64,000 nucleotides of DNA from Streptococcus sp. 1643 (GCF_006228325.1 NZ_CP040231.1:197001-261000), one strand, 5' to 3'; positions 45,810-55,557 are shown, numbered from the stretch's first letter. Notes: generated from the sequence alone by a model not told the origin. Numbers and translations are program-made.

Positions 45810-47249
45810 TTAACGTTTAGACCAGGTACGTTTCATAAAGAGTAGCAAAATAGGGTATATCTCTAAGCGACCTGCAATCATTGCAAAGGAGAGGAGGATT
45901 TTAGAGATGGGACTAAAGATGGCAAAACTCGAGGTTGTACCTAGAATAGGTCCGATATTGTTAAAACAGCTGAAGACCGCACTGGTCACGACTAGAAAAT
46001 CATTGCTATCAAGACTGACGATAAAGATGAGAGAGAGAATAATCATCATATAGATAGCAAAATATTTAAGAATTTTGTGCTGGGTATCCTTATCAATCAC
46101 AGTTTTATTGACGTGTAGAGTCAAAACACGGTGAGGGGATAAAGTGGACAAAATCTGATTTTTTGCGATTTTAGAGAGGATAAGTCCTCTGATCACCTTA
46201 AGACCACCTGCAGTTGAGCCTGCTGATCCACCGATTCCCATGAGGAAGAGGAGGATAAATTGGGAGAAGAGGGGCCAGTTGGTAATATCTCCGTAACCAA
46301 AACCTGTTGTTGTGATGATGTTGGAAACTTGGAAGAAGGCCATTTCAACACTTTTAGAGACACCTTGGTAGAGGTGGAGCGTATTAAGCGTAATCAAGCC
46401 GGTAGAAACTAGGACAATGATGATATATGCTCGTAGTTCTTCATCTCCAAAGAAAGCCTTAACCCGACGGAGCATGAGGTAGTAGTAGAGATTGAAGTTA
46501 ACTCCAAAAACCAGAACTCCGATACTAACTAGATAGGTGATGAGTGAGCTACCATAGTGGGCAATTCCGTCGTTATAGACGGTAAAGCCCCCAGTTCCTG
46601 CCGTTCCCATAGCGATGACAAAACTATCATAGAGAGGCATGCCTGCTAGATAGTAGATAAGCACAAAAAGGGAGAAGAGAGCCAGATAAAGCAGATAGAG
46701 GATCTGGGCAGTGTTTTTTAGTTTGGATACGACCTTACCAAAGACAGGTCCAGGAACCTCAGCCTTCATCACCTCCAAGTGACTATTCTTGGCATTGTCC
46801 ATAATGGCAAGTGCAAAGACGAGTACCCCCATCCCTCCGATTAAGTGGGTGAAACTTCTCCAGAAGAGGAGGGAACGAGTGAGAACGGAAACATCTGTTA
46901 GGATAGTAGCACCAGTCGTTGTAAATCCAGAACTGATTTCAAAGAAGGCATCGATGATGCTGGGGATTTGTCCTGAAAAGACAAAGGGGAGGCCACCAAA
47001 GAAAGACCATAGAATCCAACAGAGGGCAACAATTAAGACTCCTTCCTTGGCATAAATCCGTTGATTTTTCGGTTTCCGTAAAACACCTAGACCACCAAGA
47101 AGGACTAAAATTCCAATCGTAGAAAAGAGAGCGATAAATACTTGACTGGATTCTTGGTAATAGATCGCTACACTAACAGGGACTAGGAGAAGAACAGCCT
47201 CAATCAAGAGAAGTTTTGAGAGGAGGTAACGAATCATACTTTTATTCAT
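45810..47249 (-). CDS. trkH: Potassium uptake protein TrkH/KtrB family
   Basis: A membrane protein of 479 residues with four M-P-M repeats. The selectivity-filter glycines are visible in GFTTTGATIL, TAGTGGFTVYN, ITTTGFGYGD and CFNNIGPILG. It forms the K+ pore gated by the TrkA subunit encoded directly upstream (3-nt gap). Confidence 0.93.
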   Translation of the reverse strand: MNKSMIRYLLSKLLLIEAVLLLVPVSVAIYYQESSQVFIALFSTIGILVLLGGLGVLRKPKNQRIYAKEGVLIVALCWILWSFFGGLPFVFSGQIPSIIDAFFEISSGFTTTGATILTDVSVLTRSLLFWRSFTHLIGGMGVLVFALAIMDNAKNSHLEVMKAEVPGPVFGKVVSKLKNTAQILYLLYLALFSLFVLIYYLAGMPLYDSFVIAMGTAGTGGFTVYNDGIAHYGSSLITYLVSIGVLVFGVNFNLYYYLMLRRVKAFFGDEELRAYIIIVLVSTGLITLNTLHLYQGVSKSVEMAFFQVSNIITTTGFGYGDITNWPLFSQFILLFLMGIGGSAGSTAGGLKVIRGLILSKIAKNQILSTLSPHRVLTLHVNKTVIDKDTQHKILKYFAIYMMIILSLIFIVSLDSNDFLVVTSAVFSCFNNIGPILGTTSSFAIFSPISKILLSFAMIAGRLEIYPILLLFMKRTWSKR

Positions 47250-47252
47250 TTT

Positions 47253-48602
47253 TTACCTCTCAATCAAATCATAAATTTTGGTGATATTTGGCAATAAGGT
47301 CGTCACGAGTAACTTGTCTCCCACCTCAAGCATATCCTCTCCAGTAGGGAAAATTGTTTTTCCTTTTCGGATAATGGCTGCGATGAGAACCCCTTTTTTT
47401 AATTTCAACTGTGATAGAGGTTTGGCAGTCATTTTATTAGCTTCCTTGATTTGGAATTGGAGAGTTTCAATTTGACCATTTGCGAGATGGTGCATGGCTT
47501 GAAGATCTGAATACTGAGCGTTTACTCGACCACGGATAAAGTGCATAATGGTATCCACTGCGATGCTTTTTGGTGTGATAATACTTGAAAAATCAGGCGC
47601 GTGGATAATCTCTAAAAGGCTTGTTCGGTTGACCTTGGTGATATTCTTATGGACACCAACTCGGTCAAGAAACATAGAGGTGATGATATTTTCCTCATCA
47701 ACCCCAGTCAAGGTTGCGACTGCATCATAGTGGGGAGCACTTTCTTCCAGTAAAATGTCTTTTGCAGTTCCATCTCCTTGGACAATATAGAGATTGGGGA
47801 ACTTTTCGCTGAAGAAACGAGCTCTTTCAGGATTGATCTCGATGACCTTGGTATCAATGCGACTGTCTTTTAAAATGCCGAGTAGATAATAAGCAATCTT
47901 TCCAGCTCCGACGATAAGCAAGCTTTTCACTGCACGAGATTTAAAATAGTTATGGAAAAGCATCATATCTACACGATTTCCCGTAACAAAAATCCTATCC
48001 TTGTCTTGAATAATAACATCACCGCTTGGAATCATCAGTTGATGATCTCTCTCCATGGCACAGACAATGACATTCCCAAACTTTTTACGGAAGTCTGAGA
48101 TTGGCATTTGACAAAGACCGCTAGAATCCTTGACAACAAATTCCATGAGACTGACCCGACCTCCAGCAAATCGTTCGACAGAGAGGGCGTTAGGGAAATC
48201 AATGATATTTGAGATCGCACGCGCTGCCAGGAGCTCTGGATTAACAATAAGTGAAAATCCAAGAATATTTTTCTCTTTAAAATAGGCATTAGAGTATTCA
48301 GGATTTCGTACCCGAACGATGGTTTCTTTAGCCCCCATTTTTTTAGCAAGTACCGCTGAAATCATATTCACTTCATCGTGTTCGGTTAGAGCAATAAAGA
48401 TATCGCACTCTTGAACACTGGCTTGCTCCAAGATGGCAAAGTCAGCACCATTTCCAAGGAGACCTATGATATCATAGCGACTGACAATGTGATTGAGGAC
48501 AGCCTCATCTTGTTCGATGAGGACAACGTCATGGTTTTCTGCAACCAGTGAACGACAGAGGGCGAAACCAACTTTCCCTCCACCAACAAGGACAATTTTC
48601 AT
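47253..48602 (-). CDS. trkA: Trk system potassium uptake regulatory subunit TrkA
   Basis: A protein of 449 residues with two RCK modules: Rossmann start KIVLVGGGKVGFALC at residue 2 and a second LLIVGAGKIAYYLLG near 227, each followed by a TrkA-C domain (the second ends ...EVGDKLLVTTLLPN). It binds NAD(H)/ATP and opens TrkH. TrkA-C-type domains are known c-di-AMP targets in streptococci (for example CabP), so both K+ systems in this window may answer to c-di-AMP (inference). Confidence 0.93.
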   Translation of the reverse strand: MKIVLVGGGKVGFALCRSLVAENHDVVLIEQDEAVLNHIVSRYDIIGLLGNGADFAILEQASVQECDIFIALTEHDEVNMISAVLAKKMGAKETIVRVRNPEYSNAYFKEKNILGFSLIVNPELLAARAISNIIDFPNALSVERFAGGRVSLMEFVVKDSSGLCQMPISDFRKKFGNVIVCAMERDHQLMIPSGDVIIQDKDRIFVTGNRVDMMLFHNYFKSRAVKSLLIVGAGKIAYYLLGILKDSRIDTKVIEINPERARFFSEKFPNLYIVQGDGTAKDILLEESAPHYDAVATLTGVDEENIITSMFLDRVGVHKNITKVNRTSLLEIIHAPDFSSIITPKSIAVDTIMHFIRGRVNAQYSDLQAMHHLANGQIETLQFQIKEANKMTAKPLSQLKLKKGVLIAAIIRKGKTIFPTGEDMLEVGDKLLVTTLLPNITKIYDLIER

Positions 48603-48842
48603 ATAAAAAACCTACTTTTTCATGATGTAACTATCATACCCTTTTTTAGCAAAAAATGCACTTACTAAGGCGATTTTTAAGGGAAGAAAGACCTTTTCAC
48701 GTTTTGAAGATACATTTGTTTAACTTCTATGACGATGTTTCCGATTTGAAGTGATTTGGCTCTTTTACTATACCTTTTCAGAAAGGGGATGACCAAACAT
48801 GAAAATATCATTAAAAAAAGTAAAAAAATCAAGTCGTTTCTA
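48603..48842. other. Intergenic region between trkA and the trmL leader
   Basis: It should contain the trkA promoter on the minus strand (TATGAT-like box near 48640). A 15-codon ATG frame near 48799 has no conserved look. No repeat or other gene is visible. Confidence 0.5.
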
Positions 48843-48870
48843 TTGACAATGATTCTGAAAGTGTTATACT
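48843..48870 (+). promoter_or_regulatory. Promoter of the trmL leader RNA
   Basis: Consensus TTGACA (48843-48848), 16-nt spacer, TATACT (48865-48870). The start is expected near 48877. Confidence 0.8.
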
Positions 48871-48876
48871 AAGGAA

Positions 48877-48978
48877 GTAGTTTCGCTGATTTACTTCAAA
48901 CCTGTTGTGAGGTAAGTTAACGATGCCTTAACCACGCTGTTTGCTGAGCTTGACTCCGGGCAGTGTGGCTATTTTTTT
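48877..48978 (+). ncRNA. Structured leader or small RNA ending in a terminator, family not recognised
   Basis: About 100 nt between a consensus promoter and a T7 run. Three hairpins: TTACTTC / GAGGTAA (48891-48915), GTTAA / TTAAC (48916-48932) and a terminator CCACGCTG / CAGTGTGG with an inner GAG-CTTGA-CTC (48932-48968). trmL starts 24 nt after the T-run with its own GGAAG site. It is therefore either an attenuator for trmL or an independent sRNA. It does not match the riboswitch classes I know. Confidence 0.6.
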
Positions 48979-49001
48979 GCAATGATAAAAGGAAGCCAGT
49001 C

Positions 49002-49505
49002 ATGACAAATCACATTGTATTATTTGAACCTCAGATTCCACAAAATACAGGTAACATTGCGCGTACTTGCGCTGCGACCAATTCTCCCCTCCACATCATC
49101 AAACCGATGGGATTTCCGATTGATGATCGGAAGATGAAGCGGGCTGGTTTGGACTACTGGGATAAGCTTGAGATTTATTTTTATGACAGTTTGGAAGATT
49201 TCATGTCTCAGATGAAGGGTAAACTCTATCTGATTTCAAAATTTGCGGAAAAGGTCTATTCTGAAGCAGATTTGGCAAGTGGTTGGGATCATTATTTTCT
49301 CTTTGGACGTGAAGACAAGGGCTTGCCTGAGGACTTTATGCGAGAACATCCTGAGAAAGCTCTCCGTATTCCTATGAACGATGAGCATGTTCGCAGCCTC
49401 AATGTTTCCAATACCGTATGCATGATTGTCTATGAAGCGCTCCGTCAGCAGAATTTTGCAGGTCTTGAGCTTGTTCACACCTATGAAGCAGATAAATTGA
49501 AATAA
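49002..49505 (+). CDS. trmL: tRNA (cytidine(34)-2'-O)-methyltransferase TrmL
   Basis: A SPOUT enzyme of 167 residues from ATG 49002 (AAAGGAAG upstream). [15 protein letters not shown] near residue 12, [12 protein letters not shown] and [18 protein letters not shown] are motifs 1-3. It methylates the wobble nucleotide of certain leucine tRNAs in E. coli. It is preceded by a terminator-containing leader. Confidence 0.93.
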   Translation: MTNHIVLFEPQIPQNTGNIARTCAATNSPLHIIKPMGFPIDDRKMKRAGLDYWDKLEIYFYDSLEDFMSQMKGKLYLISKFAEKVYSEADLASGWDHYFLFGREDKGLPEDFMREHPEKALRIPMNDEHVRSLNVSNTVCMIVYEALRQQNFAGLELVHTYEADKLK

Positions 49506-49509
49506 TCAA

Positions 49510-49536
49510 AATGCTTGCACTTGCAAGCGTTTTTTG
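49510..49536 (+). terminator. trmL terminator
   Basis: GCTTGC-actt-GCAAGC followed by GTTTTTTG. Confidence 0.88.
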
Positions 49537-49591
49537 TTATGATTAAAAGGTCTTCAGGGCTGGGTGAGATTCCCGACCGGCGGTGACTTTA

Positions 49592-49696
49592 ATACTCTTC
49601 GAAAATCCAATTCAAACCACGTCAGCTTCGCCTTGCCGTACTCAAGTACAGCCTGCGGCTAGCTTCCTAGTTTGTTCTTTGATTTTCATTGAGTAT
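49592..49696 (+). repeat. BOX element, A-C type, inside the FMN riboswitch
   Basis: Starts ATACTCTTCGAAAATC, contains CGTCAGCTTCGCCTTGCCGTA (boxA) and ends AGCTTCCTAGTTTG...TTTCATTGAGTAT (boxC); no boxB. The termini ATACTC and GAGTAT are inverted repeats, so the whole unit folds back on itself. Confidence 0.93.
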
Positions 49697-49729
49697 CATT
49701 AGGAAAAATTTTTCCTTTAAAACTTTGTT

Positions 49730-49770
49730 GACAAGCTTTGCCTAACCAGAAGTTATGCCTACAGCTTGTC
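49730..49770 (+). repeat. Inverted repeat in the enlarged riboswitch arm
   Basis: GACAAGCT (49730-49737) and AGCTTGTC (49763-49770) are perfect complements around a 25-nt loop, adjacent to the BOX element. The family is not recognised. Confidence 0.6.
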
Positions 49771-50037
49771 GCCTAGTCTAAAAGAAAAATCTCAATTTCC
49801 ATTCTCTTAAAGAAGTCCGCGAGCGCAAGCTGATGTGGTGCGATTCCACAACCGACAGTATAGTCTGGATGGGAGAAGACGAAAGAATAGCTTTGTCTGT
49901 TCGGATGAGTTTATAGATAAATTGCAACCGCTTGCTCAAAAGAGTGAGGGGGAACTTTTGGGATATAAAAAGTGAGAATAGATAGAGGGACCCTTTCCAA
50001 CTTCTTCTGATTTTATAGAAAATTGGAGGAACCTGTT

Positions 50038-50601
50038 ATGACAAACACACGTCGAATTTCGACCATTGCGATTTTATCAGCCATTTCATTTGTGCTGATG
50101 TACTTTGACTTTCCGCTCTTGCCAGCGGCAACCTTCCTCAAGATCGAGTTTAGTATCTTGCCAGTCCTTGTAGGCTTGGTGGTGATGGATTTGCCAGCTG
50201 CTCTAGGAATTCTCTTGATGCGCTCACTCTTGAAGTTGCTTCTGAATAGCCAAGGAGTGAACACTTACATTGGCTTGCCAATGAATATCGTAGCTCTGGG
50301 AGTTTTTGTTATCGTCTTTGGTTTGATTTGGAAAAAGGAACGCAACACCCTTCGTTTCCTACTAGCATCTCTAGCGGGAACTATTGGGTTGACTTCTGCC
50401 ATGTTGGTTCTCAACTATGTCTATGCGGTTCCTTTATACGCGCAGTTTGCCAACTTTGATATTAGAGAAATTATAGGACTTTCTAACTACTTGATGACCA
50501 TGGTTTTACCTTTTAACCTGATTGAAGGTTTAATCTTTGCCGTTTCATTCTGGTTGTTATATGTCCTCTTGAAACCAACCTTAAAACATTATGAGAGATA
50601 A
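50038..50601 (+). CDS. ribU: Riboflavin transporter RibU (ECF S-component)
   Basis: A membrane protein of 187 residues from ATG 50038 (TTGGAGGAA upstream). Six hydrophobic segments; the N-terminus (ISTIAILSAISFVLMYFDF) and KIEFSILPVLVGLVVMDLP are typical of RibU. It binds riboflavin and works with a shared ECF energy module encoded elsewhere. The FMN riboswitch upstream confirms the substrate. It overlaps the PAP2 gene by 11 nt. Confidence 0.95.
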   Translation: MTNTRRISTIAILSAISFVLMYFDFPLLPAATFLKIEFSILPVLVGLVVMDLPAALGILLMRSLLKLLLNSQGVNTYIGLPMNIVALGVFVIVFGLIWKKERNTLRFLLASLAGTIGLTSAMLVLNYVYAVPLYAQFANFDIREIIGLSNYLMTMVLPFNLIEGLIFAVSFWLLYVLLKPTLKHYER

Positions 50602-51241
50602 ACAAACATTTTTAATGAAGGGCAGTTTTGCCCTTTTACTTTTCGTCCTTCTTGGCTATATGGTTAAGTTCTATCCTGAAACGCTGGTCGGTTTTGATCA
50701 ACCTCTTCAGACTGCTCTTCGTGGAGACTTGCCAGATTATTTGACAGTTCTGTTCCGTGCGCTTACGCATTTGATTGATATTCCAGTAATCATCACCTGG
50801 GTTGCCATCGCAGCCTTTATCTTTTATCGTAAGCAGTGGAAGATAGAAAGCTACTTCATGGCGGGCAATCTAGCCTTAGCCGGTCTTTTAATCGTGACCT
50901 TTAAAAATATCTACCAGCGCCCACGGCCAGCTATTTTACACTTGGTAGAGGAGAAGGGATTTTCTTTTCCAAGTGGCCATTCTCTGGCAGTGACTCTGAT
51001 GGTAGGGACTTTGATTGTCATTCTCAGTCAACGGATTAAAGATCTGGTTTGGAGAAAAATTGTGCAAATCGTCCTTGGGGTCTACCTAGTCAGTGTGCTT
51101 CTATCTCGGGTCTATCTGGGAGTTCACTACCCATCAGATGTTCTTGCCAGTTTCTGTGTGGGCTTGGGAGTCTTGTTTATCGAATTTCCTTTCTATGACA
51201 AGCTTCGCTTCCAATGGCGATTTAAAGGCAAGCAGAAGTGA
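50591..51241 (+). CDS. PAP2-family membrane phosphatase
   Basis: A protein of 216 residues with about six helices and the acid-phosphatase signature: KNIYQRPRP near residue 103, FSFPSGHSLA near 124 and SRVYLGVHYPSDV near 173. Probable substrates are phosphatidylglycerol phosphate, undecaprenyl diphosphate or similar lipids. It is co-transcribed with ribU, so it is under indirect FMN control. Confidence 0.9.
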   Translation: MRDKQTFLMKGSFALLLFVLLGYMVKFYPETLVGFDQPLQTALRGDLPDYLTVLFRALTHLIDIPVIITWVAIAAFIFYRKQWKIESYFMAGNLALAGLLIVTFKNIYQRPRPAILHLVEEKGFSFPSGHSLAVTLMVGTLIVILSQRIKDLVWRKIVQIVLGVYLVSVLLSRVYLGVHYPSDVLASFCVGLGVLFIEFPFYDKLRFQWRFKGKQK

Positions 51242-51295
51242 GATAGGTCTTGCAAGAATGGTAAAAATCTGATAAACTAAGTAGTAATTGAATAG

Positions 51296-51489
51296 AAATC
51301 CGCAAGACTAGTAACTCAAGGGAAGTATATCAGGGAGGAGAGCCGTGACTGCAAGCTCTCTATATGAAAGCTGGGTGAATTCACTTGCGCATGGATTTAG
51401 AAATGAAGGTCTGACTTGTCAGATGAAAACGGATGGTACCGCGTGTCAACGCTCCGAGTGGAGTTTTTGGCATGTGGTTTTCTTTTTAT
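51296..51489 (+). promoter_or_regulatory. T-box riboswitch of the pheS operon
   Basis: Contains the T-box GGATGGTACCGCG (51431-51442), an upstream stem I region with an AGGGAAGTATATCAGGGAGGAGAG-like arm, and a GAATTC bulge near 51377 that supplies a TTC (Phe) specifier. The terminator folds CCGCGTG-CAACGCTCC with GGAGTTTTTG-CATGTGG, followed by TTTTCTTTTT; the T-box lies in its 5' arm. Uncharged tRNA-Phe favours read-through. Confidence 0.92.
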
Positions 51490-51513
51490 CTACGAGAGAC
51501 TGATGGAGGAATT

Positions 51514-52560
51514 ATGTCAACTATTGAAGAACAATTAAAAGCGCTTCGTGAAGAAACGCTGGCTAGCTTGAAGCAGATTACTGCTGAAAATGAAAAAGAG
51601 ATGCAAGATTTGCGTGTCTCTGTCCTTGGTAAAAAGGGTTCCCTTACTGAAATCCTCAAAGGAATGAAAGATGTTTCTGCTGAAATGCGTCCAATTATCG
51701 GGAAACACGTCAATGAAGCTCGTGATGTATTGACCGCAGCCTTTGAAGAAACAGCTAAGCTCTTGGAAGAAAAGAAAGTTGCAGCTCAACTAGCAAGTGA
51801 GAGCATCGATGTGACACTTCCAGGTCGCCCAGTTGCGACTGGTCACCGTCACGTTTTGACACAAACCAGTGAAGAAATCGAAGATATTTTCATTGGGATG
51901 GGTTACCAAGTCGTGGATGGTTTTGAAGTGGAGCAAGACTACTATAACTTCGAGCGTATGAATCTTCCAAAAGACCATCCAGCTCGCGATATGCAGGATA
52001 CTTTCTACATCACAGAAGAAATCTTGCTTCGTACTCACACGTCTCCAGTTCAGGCGCGTGCCATGGATGCCCATGATTTTTCAAAAGGTCCTTTGAAAAT
52101 GATCTCACCAGGGCGTGTGTTCCGTCGTGATACGGACGATGCGACCCACAGTCACCAGTTCCATCAAATCGAAGGCTTAGTTGTTGGGAAAAACATCTCT
52201 ATGGCAGACCTTCAAGGAACGCTTCAGTTGATTGTCCAAAAAATGTTTGGTGAAGAGCGTCAGATCCGTCTGCGTCCATCTTATTTCCCATTCACAGAAC
52301 CATCTGTTGAAGTGGATGTTTCTTGCTTCAAGTGTGGTGGAGAAGGCTGTAACGTATGTAAGAAAACAGGTTGGATCGAGATTATGGGTGCCGGTATGGT
52401 TCACCCACGTGTCCTTGAAATGAGTGGAATTGATGCGACTGTTTACTCTGGCTTTGCCTTTGGTCTTGGACAAGAGCGTGTCGCTATGCTCCGTTACGGA
52501 ATCAACGATATTCGTGGTTTCTATCAAGGAGATGTCCGCTTCTCAGAACAGTTTAAATAA
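51514..52560 (+). CDS. pheS: Phenylalanine-tRNA ligase alpha subunit
   Basis: A protein of 348 residues from ATG 51514 (TGGAGGAATT upstream). An N-terminal coiled-coil arm (1-85) is followed by the class II catalytic core: motif 2 [22 protein letters not shown] near residue 207 and motif 3 [18 protein letters not shown] cysteine pair cluster [17 protein letters not shown] is also seen. It forms an alpha2-beta2 enzyme with PheT and is controlled by the T-box. Confidence 0.97.
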   Translation: MSTIEEQLKALREETLASLKQITAENEKEMQDLRVSVLGKKGSLTEILKGMKDVSAEMRPIIGKHVNEARDVLTAAFEETAKLLEEKKVAAQLASESIDVTLPGRPVATGHRHVLTQTSEEIEDIFIGMGYQVVDGFEVEQDYYNFERMNLPKDHPARDMQDTFYITEEILLRTHTSPVQARAMDAHDFSKGPLKMISPGRVFRRDTDDATHSHQFHQIEGLVVGKNISMADLQGTLQLIVQKMFGEERQIRLRPSYFPFTEPSVEVDVSCFKCGGEGCNVCKKTGWIEIMGAGMVHPRVLEMSGIDATVYSGFAFGLGQERVAMLRYGINDIRGFYQGDVRFSEQFK

Positions 52561-53069
52561 TGATTAGAAAAGTAGAAAAGGCAGATATTGGGGCGTTGTC
52601 CAAAATTGCCAAACAAACCTTTCGTGAAACATTTGCTCATGATAATACGGAAGAGCAGTTACAGGAATACTTTGAAGAGACTTATAGTCCGAGAGTTTTG
52701 TCAACTGAGTTGGAAAATCCAGATTCCGAAACCTATTTCATTATGCATGAAGAGGAGATAGCTGGTTTTCTCAAAGTCAACTGGGGAAGTGCTCAGACTG
52801 AGAGAGAATTAGAGGATGCTTTTGAAATTCAACGCCTCTATGTGCTACAAAAATTCCAAGGATTTGGACTAGGTAAGCAACTGTTTGAATTCGCTCTTGA
52901 ACTTGCTACCAAAAATAGTTTTTCCTGGGCTTGGTTGGGTGTTTGGGAGCATAATACAAAAGCTCAAGCGTTTTATAACCGATATGGTTTTGAGAAATTT
53001 AGCCAACATAGTTTTATGGTTGGTCAAAAAGTAGATACAGATTGGTTACTGAAAAAGAAATTAAGGTAA
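52560..53069 (+). CDS. GNAT-family N-acetyltransferase
   Basis: A protein of 169 residues with a single GNAT domain: acetyl-CoA loop QRLYVLQKFQGFGLGKQL near residue 95 and the late AWLGVWEHNTKAQAFYNRYGF. The substrate is unknown; related proteins acetylate polyamines or protein N-termini. It starts inside the pheS stop (TAATG) and lies between pheS and pheT, so it should share the T-box control. Confidence 0.9.
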   Translation: MIRKVEKADIGALSKIAKQTFRETFAHDNTEEQLQEYFEETYSPRVLSTELENPDSETYFIMHEEEIAGFLKVNWGSAQTERELEDAFEIQRLYVLQKFQGFGLGKQLFEFALELATKNSFSWAWLGVWEHNTKAQAFYNRYGFEKFSQHSFMVGQKVDTDWLLKKKLR

Positions 53070-53145
53070 GAAGAGGATTCTTCTATTGAAATGATAGGAA
53101 AGGAAAAGAGCTAGAGTGGCAACTGTCATTCTGGAGAACTAAATT

Positions 53146-55551
53146 ATGCTTGTATCTTATAAATGGTTAAAAGAATTGGTGGACATTGATGTGCCATCAC
53201 AAGAGTTGGCTGAGAAAATGTCAACTACAGGGATCGAGGTCGAAGGTGTCGAATCACCGGCTGCTGGTCTCTCAAAAATTGTCGTCGGTGAGGTTTTGTC
53301 TTGCGAAGATGTGCCAGAAACACACTTGCATGTCTGTCAGGTTAACGTTGGCGAGGAAGAAGCCCGTCAGATTGTTTGTGGTGCCCCAAATGTACGTGCT
53401 GGGATTAAGGTCATGGTGGCTCTTCCAGGAGCTCGTATTGCTGACAATTACAAGATTAAAAAAGGGAAAATCCGTGGTTTAGAGTCACTTGGAATGATCT
53501 GTTCGCTTGGTGAATTAGGTATTTCTGACTCGGTCGTACCGAAGGAATTCGCAGATGGTATTCAAATCTTGCCTCAAGATGCAGTACCAGGTGAGGAAGT
53601 CTTCTCATACCTAGACTTGGATGATGAGATTATCGAACTTTCTATCACACCAAACCGTGCAGATGCTCTATCTATGCGTGGAGTAGCGCACGAAGTGGCA
53701 GCTATCTATGACAAGGCAGTTAGCTTTAAAGAGTTTTCTCTTGTAGAAACGGACCAAGCCGCAGCAGATGCTCTTTCTGTCAATATTGACACAGACAAGG
53801 CGCCATACTATGCGGCCCGTATCTTGGACAATGTGACCATCGCACCAAGTCCACAATGGTTGCAAAACCTTCTTATGAATGAAGGTATCCGTCCTATCAA
53901 CAACGTAGTGGACGTGACCAACTATATCCTACTCTACTTTGGTCAACCTATGCACGCCTTTGACTTGGATACCTTTGAAGGGACTGACATCCGTGTACGT
54001 GAAGCGCGTGCTGGTGAAGAGTTGGTGACCTTGGACGGTGAAGAACGTGACTTGGAAACAAATGACCTAGTCATTACTGTGGCTGACAAGCCAGTAGCCC
54101 TTGCAGGTGTCATGGGCGGACAAGCTACAGAAATCTCTGAAAATTCTAGTCGCGTTGTCCTTGAAGCTGCTGTTTTCAATGGAAAATCCATCCGTAAGAC
54201 CAGTGGACGCCTTAACCTACGCTCTGAATCATCTTCTCGCTTTGAAAAAGGGATCAATGTGGCAACTGTTAATGAAGCCCTTGATGCTGCAGCTAGTATG
54301 ATTGCAGAACTTGCAGGTGCGACGGTGCGTAAGGGCATCGTTTCAGCAGGTGAGCTTGATACTTCAGATGTGGAAGTTTCTTCGACTCTTGCAGACGTTA
54401 ATCGTGTCCTTGGTACGGAACTTTCATACGCTGATGTAGAAGATGTCTTCCGTCGTCTTGGTTTTGGTCTTTCTGGCAATGAAGAATCATTTACAGTCAG
54501 CGTACCCCGTCGTCGTTGGGATATTACCATCGAAGCGGACCTCTTTGAAGAAATCGCTCGTATCTATGGTTATGACCGCTTGCCAACTAGTCTTCCAAAA
54601 GATGATGGTACAGCTGGTGAATTGACTGCGACACAAAAACTTCGCCGTCAAGTCCGTACCATCGCTGAAGGAGCAGGTTTGACAGAGATTATTACCTACG
54701 CTCTGACAACTCCTGAAAAAGCAGTTGAGTTTATAGCTCAACTAAGTAATCTTACTGAACTCATGTGGCCAATGACTGTGGACCGTTCTGTCCTTCGTCA
54801 AAATATGATTTCTGGTATCCTTGATACGGTAGCCTATAACGTGGCTCGTAAGAACAAAAATTTGGCTCTTTACGAGATTGGAAAAGTCTTTGAACAAACA
54901 GGCAATCCAAAAGAAGATCTACCAAATGAGATCAATAGCTTTGCCTTTGCCTTAACCGGTTTGGTTGCAGAAAAAGATTTCCAAACGGCAGCAGTTCCAG
55001 TTGATTTCTTCTATGCTAAGGGAATCCTTGAAGCGCTCTTTACTCGCTTGGGACTAGAAGTGACTTATACAGCAACAGCTGAGATTGCTAGCCTTCACCC
55101 AGGACGTACAGCCGCGATTTCACTCGGTGACCAAGTTCTTGGTTTCCTTGGCCAAGTGCATCCAGTTACTGCCAAGGCTTACGATATCCCAGAAACTTAT
55201 GTAGCAGAGCTCAACCTTTCAGCCATCGAAGCAGCGCTTCAGCCAGTTGCTCCATTTGTGGAAATCACCAAATTCCCAGCAGTCAGCCGTGATGTGGCTC
55301 TACTCCTCAAGGCAGAAGTCACTCACCAAGAAGTTGTAGACGCTATCCAAGCTGCAGGTGTGAAACGTTTGACAGATATCAAACTCTTTGACGTCTTCTC
55401 AGGCGAAAAACTGGGAGTTGGAATGAAGTCAATGGCCTATAGCTTGACCTTCCAAAATCCAGAAGACAGCCTAACAGACGAAGAAGTCGCACGCTACATG
55501 GAAAAAATCCAAGCATCACTCGAAGAAAAAGTCCATGCAGAAGTACGTTAA
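53146..55551 (+). CDS. pheT: Phenylalanine-tRNA ligase beta subunit
   Basis: A protein of 801 residues: an N-terminal EMAP-like tRNA-binding domain (about 40-150, [13 protein letters not shown]), the B3/B4 editing domain (about 210-390), B5 (about 405-480) and the C-terminal ferredoxin-like anticodon-binding domain (about 705-801, [12 protein letters not shown]). It completes the PheRS operon and is followed by a terminator. Confidence 0.97.
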   Translation: MLVSYKWLKELVDIDVPSQELAEKMSTTGIEVEGVESPAAGLSKIVVGEVLSCEDVPETHLHVCQVNVGEEEARQIVCGAPNVRAGIKVMVALPGARIADNYKIKKGKIRGLESLGMICSLGELGISDSVVPKEFADGIQILPQDAVPGEEVFSYLDLDDEIIELSITPNRADALSMRGVAHEVAAIYDKAVSFKEFSLVETDQAAADALSVNIDTDKAPYYAARILDNVTIAPSPQWLQNLLMNEGIRPINNVVDVTNYILLYFGQPMHAFDLDTFEGTDIRVREARAGEELVTLDGEERDLETNDLVITVADKPVALAGVMGGQATEISENSSRVVLEAAVFNGKSIRKTSGRLNLRSESSSRFEKGINVATVNEALDAAASMIAELAGATVRKGIVSAGELDTSDVEVSSTLADVNRVLGTELSYADVEDVFRRLGFGLSGNEESFTVSVPRRRWDITIEADLFEEIARIYGYDRLPTSLPKDDGTAGELTATQKLRRQVRTIAEGAGLTEIITYALTTPEKAVEFIAQLSNLTELMWPMTVDRSVLRQNMISGILDTVAYNVARKNKNLALYEIGKVFEQTGNPKEDLPNEINSFAFALTGLVAEKDFQTAAVPVDFFYAKGILEALFTRLGLEVTYTATAEIASLHPGRTAAISLGDQVLGFLGQVHPVTAKAYDIPETYVAELNLSAIEAALQPVAPFVEITKFPAVSRDVALLLKAEVTHQEVVDAIQAAGVKRLTDIKLFDVFSGEKLGVGMKSMAYSLTFQNPEDSLTDEEVARYMEKIQASLEEKVHAEVR

Positions 55552-55557
55552 CTCATC

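Larger units (their letters stand above)
49549..49880 (+). promoter_or_regulatory. FMN riboswitch (RFN element) of ribU, enlarged by a BOX insertion
   Basis: The conserved RFN blocks are all present in order: GTCTTCAGGGC-GGGTG-ATTCCC-ACCGGCGGTGA at the 5' side (49550-49588), AGTCCGCGAGC (near 49816), the GTGGTGCGATTCCAC arm, then ACCGACAGTATAGTC-GGATGGGAGAAGAC closing P1 (GTCTTC with GAAGAC). The variable arm between GGCGGTGA and AGTCCGCGAGC is expanded to about 225 nt, holding a BOX A-C repeat and a second inverted repeat. It controls ribU in response to FMN. Confidence 0.93.

Noticed and set aside
48799..48846. 15-codon frame MKISLKKVKKSSRFY before the trmL leader
   Set aside because: The weak ribosome site and overlap with the TTGACA promoter box make a gene unlikely.
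53943..54530. Open frame of 195 codons opposite pheT
   Set aside because: Ser/Arg/Thr-rich antisense translation of a conserved gene; no start signal.
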